This document shows positions 25,465-35,019 of a DNA stretch of 55,263 nucleotides, piece by piece. The DNA is taken from positions 1 to 55,263 of the forward strand of contig CANQCZ010000006.1 of the NCBI GenBank assembly GCA_947591215.1, read 5' to 3'. The notes under the pieces are model-generated. The model worked only from the letters and a program-made list of their open reading frames with translations. It was not told the DNA's origin and searched no databases. Numbering within the stretch: position 1 is the first letter of the stretch; every line of letters begins with the position of its first letter. This DNA comes from an uncultured Bacilli bacterium. Its GTDB lineage: Bacteria > Bacillota_I > Bacilli_A > RFN20 > CAG-449. A program made the translations under genes and the position numbers.

Positions 25465-25490
25465 AAATATCTACTAAAATAATACTATTT
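25465..25490 (-). repeat. TTAGTAGATA 3'-flanking motif, copy 2 (after plsY)
   Basis: On the coding (minus) strand TTAGTAGATA occupies 25477-25468, 7 nt after the plsY TAG stop, with TAGTA upstream (overlapping the stop) and TTAGT downstream. Confidence 0.5.
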
Positions 25491-26141
25491 CATCCAAGTT
25501 ATCTTTCTTTCTTCGTGGTGGATGAGGCGGATGATGTTTTGATGATGACGAATCACAATATAGAAAGCAATCGCGACGATACAAAGGGCATAGGAAATAT
25601 CATAACCCATTCCGAAGTTCATACCGTATGCGACATAGGGAATAAAGGAGATGGCCGCTATTGCCAATGAGGCTAAAATCGAAGCGAGGGAGACATATTT
25701 TTTTAATTTTAAAACAATCATAAAAATGGTGATACCGATGAGCGACAACATCCAATTGGTACCAAGAAGAAATCCCCCAAAAGAAGACACTGCTTTGCCG
25801 CCTTTAAAGCCGGCAAAAATCGGAAAAGTGTGTCCGATGATCGCTCCGATTCCCGCGATATAGTAGGTAAGAGGTAAAATCGCCGTTTCTTTTAAAGGAG
25901 TCAGAGTCAAAACAAAGAAGGCAATCCACATCGGCAGAATGCATTTAAATACATCTAAAGCAATCACGATTAAACCGACTTTTTTACCGAGTACACGTCC
26001 GGCATTGGTGCCTCCTGCATTATGAGAGCCTTGTTCACGAACATCGACTCCGAAAAAGGTTTTTCCAATCACGACAGCACTTGGAAAAGATCCAAATAAA
26101 TAGCCCATCAATAACGCGGCAAATAAAATTAAATAATTCAC
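25485..26141 (-). CDS. plsY: Glycerol-3-phosphate acyltransferase PlsY
   Basis: PlsY acylates glycerol-3-phosphate from acyl-phosphate, the first step of phospholipid synthesis, in the cytoplasmic membrane. The 218-residue protein has several transmembrane helices and the three family motifs: GSFPSAVVIGK near residue 17, GSHNAGGTNAGRVLGKK near 38-54, and HTFPIFAGFKGGKAV near 103. The ATG is followed by a typical membrane start. It is divergent from parE. Confidence 0.93.
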   Translation of the reverse strand: MNYLILFAALLMGYLFGSFPSAVVIGKTFFGVDVREQGSHNAGGTNAGRVLGKKVGLIVIALDVFKCILPMWIAFFVLTLTPLKETAILPLTYYIAGIGAIIGHTFPIFAGFKGGKAVSSFGGFLLGTNWMLSLIGITIFMIVLKLKKYVSLASILASLAIAAISFIPYVAYGMNFGMGYDISYALCIVAIAFYIVIRHHQNIIRLIHHEERKITWMK

Positions 26142-26214
26142 TTAGTAAAACCTCATTTCTAATAAAATTACATCTACATTCTATATAAATAATGTGGAAA
26201 TATAAAGCCTTTTT

Positions 26215-26223
26215 TGATATAAT
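26215..26223 (+). promoter_or_regulatory. Extended -10 promoter of parE-parC
   Basis: TGATATAAT (TG at 26215-26216, TATAAT 26218-26223) with no clear -35 hexamer. Transcription would start near 26230, about 30 nt before the parE ATG. Confidence 0.55.
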
Positions 26224-26258
26224 CAAAAAGTGTGTGTAACGTGCGATTGGAGGTTTCA

Positions 26259-28223
26259 ATGAGTAGTAATATACAAAGTAAATACGATAAGACATCGATC
26301 AAAAAACTCAAAGGATTAGATCCTGTTAGAATGCGTCCCGGTATGTATATCGGTTCGACAGACTACATGGGTACGCACCATTTAGTTTGGGAAGTAGTCG
26401 ACAACGCAGTCGACGAAGCGATGGTCGGTTATGGTAATAAAATTTATGTCACTTTACATGACGATGGATCATGTTCGGTTCGCGATGAAGGAAGAGGAAT
26501 TCCTTGCGGTTACAATGAAGAAGAGAAAATGGAAGCTTTGGATTTGGTATTTCGCGAACTTCATGCCGGCGGAAAATTCGACGATTCTAACTACAAAGAA
26601 TCCGCGGGTTTACATGGTGTCGGCGCGGCATGTACCAACGCTTTATCCGAATATGTCGAAATTAAAATTTATCGCGATGGACGCGAATATTATTGCAAAT
26701 ATAGCGATGGTGGTCGCAAAAGTACCGGAGTTAAAGAAGTAGGTCCGACCACCAAAAGAGGGACTTATATCCGTTTTAAACCGAGCACCGAAGTGTTGAC
26801 CGATGTGACATTTCGCTATGAATTAATCGCGGAACATCTTAATAATTCGGCGTGTCAGGTGCCGGGCGTTCACTTTTATTTATCCGATGAACGAACTAAA
26901 ACCAAGGAAGAATTTTTCTATCAAAACGGCATCAGCGAATATCTTGCTAAAATCAATGAAGGAAAAGAGCAAATCACGCCGGTAATCACTTTCAAAGACG
27001 ATTCGCAAGAAATCAAAGTTGAGATCGCTTTTCAATTTTTAGAAAACGATTATAGCGAACATTTATATTCCTTCGCCAACACCGTTTTTACTCCAAATGA
27101 GGGCAGTCACGTCAGAGGGTATCGTTCAGGTTTAACCAAAGCTTTCAACGATTACGCTAGTGCCAATGGCATAATCAAAGGCGAAAATAAATTGGACGGA
27201 GGCGACATTCGCGAAGGACTTTCGATAGTGGTATCGGTTAAAGTTCCTGAAAAACTCATTCAATTTGAAGGTCAAACCAAGGGAAAACTTGGAACCCCGA
27301 GCGCTGCTTTTGCCGTTGAAAATGTGATGTGCGATAAAATGCGCTCTTTCCTAGATGAAAATAAGACATATGCCACCAAGATTATGGCAAAAATTTTAAA
27401 CGCTCAAAAAACGCGACTTGCCGCGAGAACCGTGCGCGATGAAATGCGCGGCAAAGGAACCAAAAACAACGAAAAAACCACCTTGCTTTTATCGGGTAAA
27501 CTGGTGCCACCGCAATCGAAAGATTATCGCCATTGTGAACTATTCATCGTCGAAGGGGACTCCGCTGGCGGTTCAGCTAAAAAGTGCCGCGATCGGCGCT
27601 ATCAAGGACTTTTGCCACTTCGCGGCAAACCGAAAAATATCTCAAATGAGGCAGAAGATGCCTTTATGAAGAACGAAGAATTGTCGACTTTGGCGTATAC
27701 GATCGGGACCGGTGTCGATAAGAATTTCAATATTAAAGATTTGCATTACGATAAAATTATCATTATGACCGATGCTGATACTGATGGCGCTCACATTCAA
27801 AACTTGCTCATTAATTTCTTCTTTCTGAAGATGCTTCCGTTAATTGAAACGGGACATATATATATCGCTTGTCCGCCGTTATATCGGGTTTCTAAAATGG
27901 TCGGCAAAAAAACGATCGAAGAGTTTGTTTGGACCGACGATGAATTGGCTGCGGCCAAAAAGAAAATCGGCGCCAATGCCGTCGTTTCGCGTTACAAAGG
28001 ATTAGGTGAAATGGATGCCGATCAATTGTGGCGAACGACGATGGATCCTAAAACCCGCAAATTGATTCGCGTTTCGATTCCCGATTTTGAATCAGCCCGC
28101 AGCAAAGTCAATCTTTTCATGGGCAAAGATGCGGCACCGCGTTCAAGATGGATCAATGAAAACGTCGATTTTTCGAATAAAGATGATAATTTCAAATTGG
28201 AGGTAAACATCGATGAGCAGTAA
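26259..28223 (+). CDS. parE: DNA topoisomerase IV subunit B (ParE)
   Basis: The ATPase subunit of topoisomerase IV, which unlinks replicated chromosomes. The ATG at 26259 has TTGGAGG 5 nt upstream and gives 654 residues; an in-frame GTG at 26232 is unlikely. GHKL ATPase motifs (EVVDNAVDEA, DEGRGIPCG, GLHGVGAACTNAL), a GyrB-type domain 2 and the TOPRIM motifs EGDSAGGSAK and MTDADTDGAHI are all present. RDRRYQGLLPLRGK and a single parC partner directly downstream favour ParE over GyrB. It overlaps parC by 11 nt. Confidence 0.9.
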   Translation: MSSNIQSKYDKTSIKKLKGLDPVRMRPGMYIGSTDYMGTHHLVWEVVDNAVDEAMVGYGNKIYVTLHDDGSCSVRDEGRGIPCGYNEEEKMEALDLVFRELHAGGKFDDSNYKESAGLHGVGAACTNALSEYVEIKIYRDGREYYCKYSDGGRKSTGVKEVGPTTKRGTYIRFKPSTEVLTDVTFRYELIAEHLNNSACQVPGVHFYLSDERTKTKEEFFYQNGISEYLAKINEGKEQITPVITFKDDSQEIKVEIAFQFLENDYSEHLYSFANTVFTPNEGSHVRGYRSGLTKAFNDYASANGIIKGENKLDGGDIREGLSIVVSVKVPEKLIQFEGQTKGKLGTPSAAFAVENVMCDKMRSFLDENKTYATKIMAKILNAQKTRLAARTVRDEMRGKGTKNNEKTTLLLSGKLVPPQSKDYRHCELFIVEGDSAGGSAKKCRDRRYQGLLPLRGKPKNISNEAEDAFMKNEELSTLAYTIGTGVDKNFNIKDLHYDKIIIMTDADTDGAHIQNLLINFFFLKMLPLIETGHIYIACPPLYRVSKMVGKKTIEEFVWTDDELAAAKKKIGANAVVSRYKGLGEMDADQLWRTTMDPKTRKLIRVSIPDFESARSKVNLFMGKDAAPRSRWINENVDFSNKDDNFKLEVNIDEQ

Positions 28224-30798
28224 AGCAAAAAAGAGTGAACAACCATCATTCACCGAAAATATTTTCGTCTCTACTATCGACGATGTTTTATCACAAGGAT
28301 TCGGTCGTTATTCTAAATATGTTCTTCAAGAAAGAGCGGTACCTGATGTTCGCGATGGTTTAAAACCAGTTCAAAGAAGAATATTGTATACGATGTATCT
28401 TGAAGGAAATACATCAAATAAACCGACACGTAAATGTGCGCGAACTGTCGGTCAAGTCATCGGGCGTTTTCATCCTCATGGCGACACGTCCGTCTATGAA
28501 GCGATGGTGCGCCTGTCGCAAGATTGGAAAATGCGCATCCCTTTGATTGACTTTCAAGGAAATAACGGTTCTATCGACGGCGATTCGGCCGCGGCTTATC
28601 GTTATACCGAAGCACGTTTAAGTGAAATTTCCGATAAATTAGTGCTCGATTTAAACAAGAACACCGTCGATATGGAACTCAATTTCGACGATCAAGAGTT
28701 AGAACCGGTCGTATTGCCGGCCCGTTTTCCTAATTTATTAGTCAATGGTTCTTCAGGCGTGGCTGTCGGTGCGTCGACGGATATTCCCCCACACAACCTT
28801 AATGAAGTCGTCAAGGCCATAAATTATCGAATCAAACATCCGGATTGTCGTATCGAAGACCTTTTGAAGTTTATTAAAGGTCCCGATTTTCCAACCGGTG
28901 GCGTTATTTTAAATCAAAGTGATTTTTTAAATATGTACAAAAGCGGCAAAGGCCTCATCAAATTGATGTCCAAAGCCGAAGTGGTCGAAGACAAGAATAT
29001 CAACCAAATCATCATCACTGAAATTCCTTATGGACGCGATAAATCCGATTTGGTGTCCTCGATCGATAAATTTCGCTTTGCCAATAATTTAGACGCTATC
29101 ATCGAAGTTCGCGATGAGACGGGGCAAGATGGTTTAAGAATCGCAATCGACGTCAAAAAAGAGGCCGATCCTTACAATTTGTTGCGTTTTATTAAAAGCA
29201 AAGGCGTCTTATCGACCACGATTAAATATAATATGCTCGTCATCGATCACAATCGTCCGCGGACTTTAAACCTCGCAGAAGTGATCGATTGCTACGTCGA
29301 ACACCAAATTGACGTCATTACTAGACGTTCCAAATACGACCTTGATAAAATGTCGACGCGAGTCCATATCGTCGAAGGGTTAATCAAGGCGATCTCGATT
29401 CTCGATCAAGTGATAGAATTGATCCGTAAGAGCAAAGATAAAGCCGATGCCAAAGAAGGTTTGATTCATAAATTTGATTTTACCCCCGAACAAGCCGAAG
29501 CTTTATTGATGTTGCAACTTTATCGGTTATCGAATACCGATGTGACGACCCTTATCGAGGAAGCGAAAAATTTGCATGCGTCGATCGATGATTTAAACGA
29601 TCTTTTAAACAATCCGACGCGAATGGACAATTTAATCATCGACGATTTGACAAAGATCGCCGAATCTTACAAAGATCCACGGCGCACCAGCTTTGAAGAA
29701 TTGACCTCGGAGGATACTTCAATCGATCACCGAGCCTTGGTCTTAAAAGAAGAGACAGTTATCGTTTTTACGCGCAACGGATATTTCAAACGTTGTCAAA
29801 TGCGTTCTTATAACGCGGTGAGCGACCAATTGCCGGGCATCAAGGACGGGGATGTGATCGTCGGTAGCGTCAAATGCTTTACGACCGATTATCTCCTTGC
29901 TTTCACTTCGCTTGGAAATTATCTCTTAATCCCGGTTTACAAACTTTTCGACAATAAATGGAAAGAAGAGGGCAAACACATCAATGAGATTTCCTCTTTG
30001 GCCAATCAAGAAAAGATCGTCGGCGGTTTTGTTGTAAGCGAGTTTATCGATGGAATCAATGTGGTGATGCTTTCAAAAAATAATCAAATCAAACGGTCTT
30101 CACTCAAAGAATTCGAAGGAACGCGAATTTCTAAACCGGTCCGTTGCTTTAAGCTCGCCCAAGACGATGAAATGGTCGCGGTGGTATCCACTTCCGGTAA
30201 CAGCGATGTATTAGTGCTAAATGCCGCCGGAACCGGCAGTTTCTTCAATGAGAATGAAATTCCTAAAGTCTCGCTTAAAGCTGGTGGGGTGAAGGCAATG
30301 AATCTAGGCAAAGATCAAGCTCCTTTAGCGGCCTTAATTTCATATTTACCAGAAGAGCGCTCTAAGTTGATGATCATCACCGATCGTCACGGGGCTAGAA
30401 TCGTCGATCAATCTTCGATGGTGCGCACCATTAGACCTGGCACTAAGCAGGTGCTCTTTAAAACTTTCAACAGCGATCCGCAATCGGCGATTTATGCGAC
30501 CAAGTGGTCTAAAAATCAAGAATCCAAGAATTTAAGCGTCGTTCTTGACAACAATGTAGTGGTCAATCTTAATCTCGAAGAGTTGAAGCCACAACCTTTA
30601 GGCGGTTATTTAAAGACCAATCTTCAACTCGATGAAAAGAATCCGCTTGTCGGAGTTCATAATTTCAAAGTCGATATCATCGACGAAAACACCAAGCCGT
30701 TAACGCCGGTAAGCGTCAAAAAAGTTAAAGAAGTAAAGCCTCAGGAAGAAGATTTTGAGCAAATAAGACTTTTTGATTTTGTCGACGATGACGATTAA
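28213..30798 (+). CDS. parC: DNA topoisomerase IV subunit A (ParC)
   Basis: The DNA-cleaving subunit that partners ParE. The 861 residues include RAVPDVRDGLKPVQRRIL near residue 40, the active-site tyrosine in AAAYRYTEARLS near residue 127, the coiled-coil tower, and a C-terminal beta-pinwheel DNA-wrapping domain with degenerate blades. A GyrA-box was not seen, supporting ParC. GGAGG lies 8-12 nt before the ATG, inside parE, and the overlap suggests coupled translation. Its end overlaps convergent sigK by 4 nt. Confidence 0.9.
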   Translation: MSSKAKKSEQPSFTENIFVSTIDDVLSQGFGRYSKYVLQERAVPDVRDGLKPVQRRILYTMYLEGNTSNKPTRKCARTVGQVIGRFHPHGDTSVYEAMVRLSQDWKMRIPLIDFQGNNGSIDGDSAAAYRYTEARLSEISDKLVLDLNKNTVDMELNFDDQELEPVVLPARFPNLLVNGSSGVAVGASTDIPPHNLNEVVKAINYRIKHPDCRIEDLLKFIKGPDFPTGGVILNQSDFLNMYKSGKGLIKLMSKAEVVEDKNINQIIITEIPYGRDKSDLVSSIDKFRFANNLDAIIEVRDETGQDGLRIAIDVKKEADPYNLLRFIKSKGVLSTTIKYNMLVIDHNRPRTLNLAEVIDCYVEHQIDVITRRSKYDLDKMSTRVHIVEGLIKAISILDQVIELIRKSKDKADAKEGLIHKFDFTPEQAEALLMLQLYRLSNTDVTTLIEEAKNLHASIDDLNDLLNNPTRMDNLIIDDLTKIAESYKDPRRTSFEELTSEDTSIDHRALVLKEETVIVFTRNGYFKRCQMRSYNAVSDQLPGIKDGDVIVGSVKCFTTDYLLAFTSLGNYLLIPVYKLFDNKWKEEGKHINEISSLANQEKIVGGFVVSEFIDGINVVMLSKNNQIKRSSLKEFEGTRISKPVRCFKLAQDDEMVAVVSTSGNSDVLVLNAAGTGSFFNENEIPKVSLKAGGVKAMNLGKDQAPLAALISYLPEERSKLMIITDRHGARIVDQSSMVRTIRPGTKQVLFKTFNSDPQSAIYATKWSKNQESKNLSVVLDNNVVVNLNLEELKPQPLGGYLKTNLQLDEKNPLVGVHNFKVDIIDENTKPLTPVSVKKVKEVKPQEEDFEQIRLFDFVDDDD

Positions 30799-31493
30799 TG
30801 AGTATCTTGATGTTTCTTAAATTCTTGCAACAATTTGACTAAAGCGCGCTTTTCAATACGCGATACGTACGAACGAGAGATGTGATATTTTTTCGCAATC
30901 TCCTTTTGTGTATGTTCTTCAAATCCTTGCAATCCGTAACGAAGCGAGATGATTTCCAATTCCCGATCATCGAGAACATCGATATATTGATTCAGTGAAT
31001 CGAGCATGTGACGATGATCTAACTCTTCGTTAATCGGTGTCTCGTTTGAAGGAATGACATCCATCAAGGTAATTTCACTGCCATCTTTATCGGTGCCAAT
31101 CGCTTCGAAAAACGAGACATCTTTAGAACGCTTTTTGCCGTTTCTTAGCGTCATCAAAATTTCGTTTTCGATGCATTTTGCGGCATAGGTTGCCAATTTT
31201 ACTTTTTTATCGAGCGAATAAGTGTCGATCGCTTTGATTAAACCGATGGTTCCAATCGAAATCAAATCGTCGCTATCTTCATCGGTTTTATCGTATTTTT
31301 TGGCGATGTGTGCCACTAAACGGAGATTGTGCGAGATCAATTTGTCGCGCGCCTCATCGTGGGTTCTTTCATCGAATAATTCGTTGATGCAGCGTTCTTC
31401 TTCGCTTTGAGAAAGCTTTAACGGAAAGATGCCGTTGCGCAAAAAACCGACTAAAAACCGGAGATTGAAAATTCCAAGTAAATCGAAAAACAT
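30795..31493 (-). CDS. sigK: Sporulation sigma factor K (pro-sigma-K)
   Basis: The late mother-cell sigma factor of sporulation. The 232-residue protein closely follows Bacillus SigK: NLRLVAHIAKKYDKTDEDSDDLISIGTIGLIKAI in region 2, KLATYAAKCIENEILMTLR, KDVSFFEAIGTDKDGSEITLMDV, and ISRSYVSRIEKRAL in region 4. A hydrophobic N-terminus (about residues 1-20) resembles the pro-peptide removed by SpoIVFB, so it is probably made inactive. The gene is continuous, with no skin-type interruption. SpoIVB, which triggers that processing, is also encoded in this window. Confidence 0.88.
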   Translation of the reverse strand: MFFDLLGIFNLRFLVGFLRNGIFPLKLSQSEEERCINELFDERTHDEARDKLISHNLRLVAHIAKKYDKTDEDSDDLISIGTIGLIKAIDTYSLDKKVKLATYAAKCIENEILMTLRNGKKRSKDVSFFEAIGTDKDGSEITLMDVIPSNETPINEELDHRHMLDSLNQYIDVLDDRELEIISLRYGLQGFEEHTQKEIAKKYHISRSYVSRIEKRALVKLLQEFKKHQDTH

Positions 31494-31636
31494 AATATCA
31501 CCCAGTTAAATTTTAGAAATAAGTTGGGAAAGATATGTCATAAATCGACACTTTCAATAGTTATTTGACATCTAAATATCATCAATTATCTTTAAATTAT
31601 AAACGATTTATACTATGATATGTAAAGAGGTAAATT

Positions 31637-32167
31637 ATGGCACGATTACTACCGGATTACTACGCTAAATCGATCTTCGACGTCCCGATGTCGTTTTACA
31701 AAGAACAGGGAATCACTCACGTGATTTCCGATCTTGATAACACTCTCGACGCTTTCGATGTTTTACTTCCTTCCAAAAGAGTGGTAGAATTGGCAAAAAA
31801 GTTTTCCGACCATGGTATTACTCTTATCATAATTACCAATAATACGGAAAAGAGAGTAAAAAATTATGCGACAGCTTTAAATGTCGCTTATCTTTACTCG
31901 GCACGAAAACCTTTTCCCAAAAAGATCATCCGGTTTTTAAACGAGAACCAGATTGATAGATCAAAACTTTTGCTTGTTGGCGACCAACTGATGACGGACG
32001 TCAAATGCGCCAAAAAGGGAAATTTCAAGGTGATGCTTACCGAACCAATTGTAAAAAAGGATCAATGGACAACTAAATTTAATCGTCTTTTTGACCGCCC
32101 GATACGAAAAAGATATTTAAAACGAGGACTATTACAAAAATTGGAGGTGCCTTATGGAAAACGATAA
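31637..32167 (+). CDS. yqeG: YqeG family HAD IIIA-type phosphatase
   Basis: A 176-residue HAD phosphatase with motif I VISDLDNTLD near residue 31, motif II IITNN near 67, and GDQLMTDVKCAKKGNF near 119. The natural substrate of the family is unknown. It heads the conserved yqeG-yqeH-yhbY-nadD-yqeK-rsfS run, in which most neighbours serve ribosome assembly or NAD synthesis. Its end overlaps yqeH by 14 nt; AGAGG precedes the ATG. Confidence 0.9.
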   Translation: MARLLPDYYAKSIFDVPMSFYKEQGITHVISDLDNTLDAFDVLLPSKRVVELAKKFSDHGITLIIITNNTEKRVKNYATALNVAYLYSARKPFPKKIIRFLNENQIDRSKLLLVGDQLMTDVKCAKKGNFKVMLTEPIVKKDQWTTKFNRLFDRPIRKRYLKRGLLQKLEVPYGKR

Positions 32168-33275
32168 CATGATGAAATTGCATTGCTATGGCTGCGGTGC
32201 GGAATTACAAAATACTGCGCCGGATCAAACCGGATATATTCCTAAAGCCGATATGCATTCGGGAGATCTTTTGCTTTGTCAAAGATGTTATCGATTACAG
32301 CATTACGGGGTGCAACGCGAAGTGGCGACCTATAATGGTGAATTTAAAAAGATTCTCGCTCACGCCAAAAAGAGTAAAAGTCTAATCGTATACGTCATCG
32401 ATCTTTTCGCTTTTTCTTCTTCGATAGTGAGTGAGATCCACGAATTGATCAAAGACAACAAAGTGTTAATTATCGCCAATAAACGCGATGTTTTACCGCG
32501 TGAAATCAACGATGAAAAATTAAAGCAGCACGTCAAAGCTCGCCTTTTGGAAACCGGGCTTGACGTTAAGGATATTATCATCGCTTCGGCACATAAAAAT
32601 TATAATATCGACGAATTTATGCAATATATCGATGATTTTAAAGACGGACGCGACGTTTATGTAGTCGGTGCTTCCTCGGTAGGGAAATCGTCGATCATCA
32701 ATTCGTTTTTGAAAGTCTATAAAAACGAAACCAAAAATGTGATCACCACTTCACCATATCCGGGAACGACTTTAGATGTGATTAAAATACCATTGAACAA
32801 TAAGAGTTACATCTACGATACGCCAGGCATTATCGTCGATAAATCGATATATTCCCATATCGAAAACAAGATTTTAAAATATATCGCTCCACGTCGTGAA
32901 ATCAAGCCGCGGACCTTCCAAATAAACGACAATCAATCGATTTTTATCGGTGGCCTCGCGCGCTTGGATTTCTTAAAAGGACATCGAAGTGGCGTTACTT
33001 TCTATATTTCCAATGAAATTGATTTGCATCGGACAAAACTCGAACGCGCCGATCAAATTTTCGATTCGGTAATCGCCAATCATAAAATCAAACCGACTTC
33101 TTTGATGATTACCGGCGTTGAAAGTCTTGAAGCGCATACCGTCGATTTGCCATATCAAGACGTCGACATCATCATCAGCGGCCTTTGCACGATCAAGATC
33201 AACGGAAAAGGGCAAAAATTTCGAATTATGGCCCCACGCGGCGTCGAAGTGATGGTCGCCGAAAGTAAGATTTAG
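32154..33275 (+). CDS. yqeH: Ribosome-biogenesis GTPase YqeH
   Basis: A circularly permuted GTPase needed for 30S subunit assembly in Bacillus. The 373 residues open with a zinc finger (C11, C14 and a CQRC pair near 43). The GTPase motifs come in permuted order: NKRD near residue 101, then the P-loop GASSVGKSS near 172, then DTPG near 223. A C-terminal domain follows. TTGGAGGTG precedes the ATG inside yqeG. Confidence 0.94.
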   Translation: MENDNMMKLHCYGCGAELQNTAPDQTGYIPKADMHSGDLLLCQRCYRLQHYGVQREVATYNGEFKKILAHAKKSKSLIVYVIDLFAFSSSIVSEIHELIKDNKVLIIANKRDVLPREINDEKLKQHVKARLLETGLDVKDIIIASAHKNYNIDEFMQYIDDFKDGRDVYVVGASSVGKSSIINSFLKVYKNETKNVITTSPYPGTTLDVIKIPLNNKSYIYDTPGIIVDKSIYSHIENKILKYIAPRREIKPRTFQINDNQSIFIGGLARLDFLKGHRSGVTFYISNEIDLHRTKLERADQIFDSVIANHKIKPTSLMITGVESLEAHTVDLPYQDVDIIISGLCTIKINGKGQKFRIMAPRGVEVMVAESKI

Positions 33276-33286
33276 GAAGTAGTATT

Positions 33287-33580
33287 ATGCTCAGTAAAAA
33301 ACAATTGGCTCAACTTCGTTCATTAGCCCAAACCACTAAAGCGATGTATAACGTCGGCAAAAACGAAATCAACGAAAATGTGCTTTCGATGCTCGATAAA
33401 GCGCTCACGAAGCACGAGTTAATCAAAATCAGCGTCAATAAGGCGATGAGCGATGAAAAAGAGGAATTCGCTAATGAATTATCGATGCTTCTCCACGCGG
33501 AATTAGTAACCATAATCGGACGAGTGATCGTCTTATATCGCAAAAATTTAAAAAACCCGCGCATTGAATTGGTAATGTGA
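33287..33580 (+). CDS. yhbY: YhbY/CRS1 family RNA-binding protein (ribosome assembly)
   Basis: A 97-residue CRM-domain protein (YqeI in Bacillus). Its start, LSKKQLAQLRSLAQT, and the GxxxxN-type region YNVGKNEINENVLSMLDKAL, which leads into HELIKISV, fit the family, which associates with pre-50S particles. The usual GLS and GKxG forms are only partly kept. It lies 11 nt after yqeH and its stop overlaps the GTG start of nadD-yqeK. Confidence 0.88.
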   Translation: MLSKKQLAQLRSLAQTTKAMYNVGKNEINENVLSMLDKALTKHELIKISVNKAMSDEKEEFANELSMLLHAELVTIIGRVIVLYRKNLKNPRIELVM

Positions 33581-34689
33581 AAAAGACGATCTTATTCGGA
33601 GGCAGCTTTGATCCGATCCACGAGGGACATCTCGCTATCGCCTACGCGGCACTTAATGAGCTTCAAGCTTATCAAGTGCTTTTTGTCTTGGCACCGCTTG
33701 CTAGGTGGAAAGATCCCGAATCGTCGGTTTTTCATCGCCTTGAGATGATGAAAATCGCTTTGAAAGATGAACCGCGTTTTAAAATATCGACGATAGAACT
33801 CGCTCAAGAGGGCGAATTGCATACGATCGATACCGTCAAACAGTACCTCGAGACGGCTAAAGATGAAGAGTTGTATCTTCTTATCGGAGCTGATCAAGTC
33901 GCAAAGTTTCCGTCTTGGTATCAAAGCGAAGAATTAGCTTCGTTGGTCCACGTGATATATTCGTCACGCAATGGATATGAAATCGATGAAAAGATCGTAA
34001 ATAAATATCAAATGCAAAAAATTTCTAGTCCGTTAATCGACGTATCAAGCACCGATATTCGAAGGTTAGAAATCAATTACATGCCAAAAGAAATTCTCGA
34101 TTATATCGGTGTTCATCGCCTTTATTACGTTGAAGATTTATTGAATCTAATCGGGGAAAAGCGTCTCAATCATTCCTTAAGCGTCGCATCTTTGGCTTTT
34201 GACCTTGCTAAAGCTAACGATATCGATCCCTATAAAGCGTATATTGCCGGATTGTTGCACGATTGTGCCAAACGTTTATCGTTAGATGAACATTTGCGAC
34301 TGATAGAAAAAAAGTTTTCCAAAGAGATTTTAAAAAACGTCGAAGCGCCGCTTTATCATCAATTTTCCGGGGCCGCTTTTGCTGAAGAACATTTTAAAAT
34401 CAAAGATTTAGAAATTCTCGATGCAATCGCCTATCACGCGACCGGAAAGGCGAATATGAGCCGTTTAGGACGTCTTTTATACGCCGCAGATAAGATTGAG
34501 CCGACACGCGATTTCGATTCAAGCGAGCTCATTATGGCGTGTATGCGCGATCTTGAAACAGGATTTATCGAAGTCTTGAAGGATAACATCAAGTATTTTC
34601 GGACCAAGGGCATCAAATATCAAAATTACTTAACTTTAGAATGTATCGATTATTATTTAAAGGAGTATAAAGAAAATGGAAGAAATTAA
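33577..34689 (+). CDS. nadD: Fusion of NadD (NaMN adenylyltransferase) and YqeK HD hydrolase
   Basis: A 370-residue two-domain protein. Residues 1 to about 190 are NadD: GGSFDPIHEGHLAIA near 8 (HxGH), LIGADQVAKFPSWY near 104, and SSTDIRR near 154, for making NaAD from NaMN and ATP. Residues from about 195 are YqeK: NHSLSVASLAFDLA, LLHDCAKRL (HD) and AIAYHATGK, an HD hydrolase that in YqeK cleaves symmetrical Ap4A-type dinucleotides. In Bacillus these are separate adjacent genes. The start is GTG, overlapping the yhbY stop. The end overlaps rsfS by 14 nt. No stop or frame break is seen at the joint. Confidence 0.93.
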   Translation: MKKTILFGGSFDPIHEGHLAIAYAALNELQAYQVLFVLAPLARWKDPESSVFHRLEMMKIALKDEPRFKISTIELAQEGELHTIDTVKQYLETAKDEELYLLIGADQVAKFPSWYQSEELASLVHVIYSSRNGYEIDEKIVNKYQMQKISSPLIDVSSTDIRRLEINYMPKEILDYIGVHRLYYVEDLLNLIGEKRLNHSLSVASLAFDLAKANDIDPYKAYIAGLLHDCAKRLSLDEHLRLIEKKFSKEILKNVEAPLYHQFSGAAFAEEHFKIKDLEILDAIAYHATGKANMSRLGRLLYAADKIEPTRDFDSSELIMACMRDLETGFIEVLKDNIKYFRTKGIKYQNYLTLECIDYYLKEYKENGRN

Positions 34690-35017
34690 ATTAAAAGCGA
34701 TTTTGAAAGCAATCAGTGACAAAAAGGGTGAAGATATCAAAGTGATCGATGTCTCTAATAGGTCTCCGTTTTGCCATTATTACGTGATTACAAGCATCAA
34801 CACAACTCGTCAAGCTGACGCGATCGTGACGGCGATAGAAGAAAGTCTATCGACTTTAAAACAAGCGGTTCATCATATCGAAGGTAATAATAAATCGGAT
34901 TGGATTTTAATCGATTGTAACGATATTGTAATTCACGTTTTTACCCCTGAAGAACGGGAAAGAATCGATTTGGAAACCCTGCTTAAGGGCGAAAAGACGA
35001 TCCATTACGAGGAATAG
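34676..35017 (+). CDS. rsfS: Ribosome silencing factor RsfS
   Basis: RsfS binds ribosomal protein uL14 and blocks subunit joining in starvation. The 113-residue protein has the family core: IKVIDVSNRSPFCHYYVITS near residue 21, HHIEGNNKSDWILIDCNDIVIHVF near 66, and a tail before the stop. AAGGAG lies about 14 nt before the ATG, inside nadD-yqeK. It belongs to the yqeG operon. Confidence 0.94.
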   Translation: MEEIKLKAILKAISDKKGEDIKVIDVSNRSPFCHYYVITSINTTRQADAIVTAIEESLSTLKQAVHHIEGNNKSDWILIDCNDIVIHVFTPEERERIDLETLLKGEKTIHYEE

Positions 35018-35019
35018 TC

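Noticed and set aside
26232-30798. GyrB-GyrA instead of ParE-ParC
   Set aside because: The beta-subunit motif around RDRRYQGLLPLRGK, the lack of an apparent GyrA-box and the absence of dnaA/recF neighbours favour topoisomerase IV. A genome search for a second pair would settle it.
31565-31592. TTGACA at 31565-31570 as the yqeG promoter
   Set aside because: The -35 is perfect, but the only -10 at allowed spacing (TATCTT) is poor, and a TATGAT nearer the gene lacks a matching -35; left unassigned.
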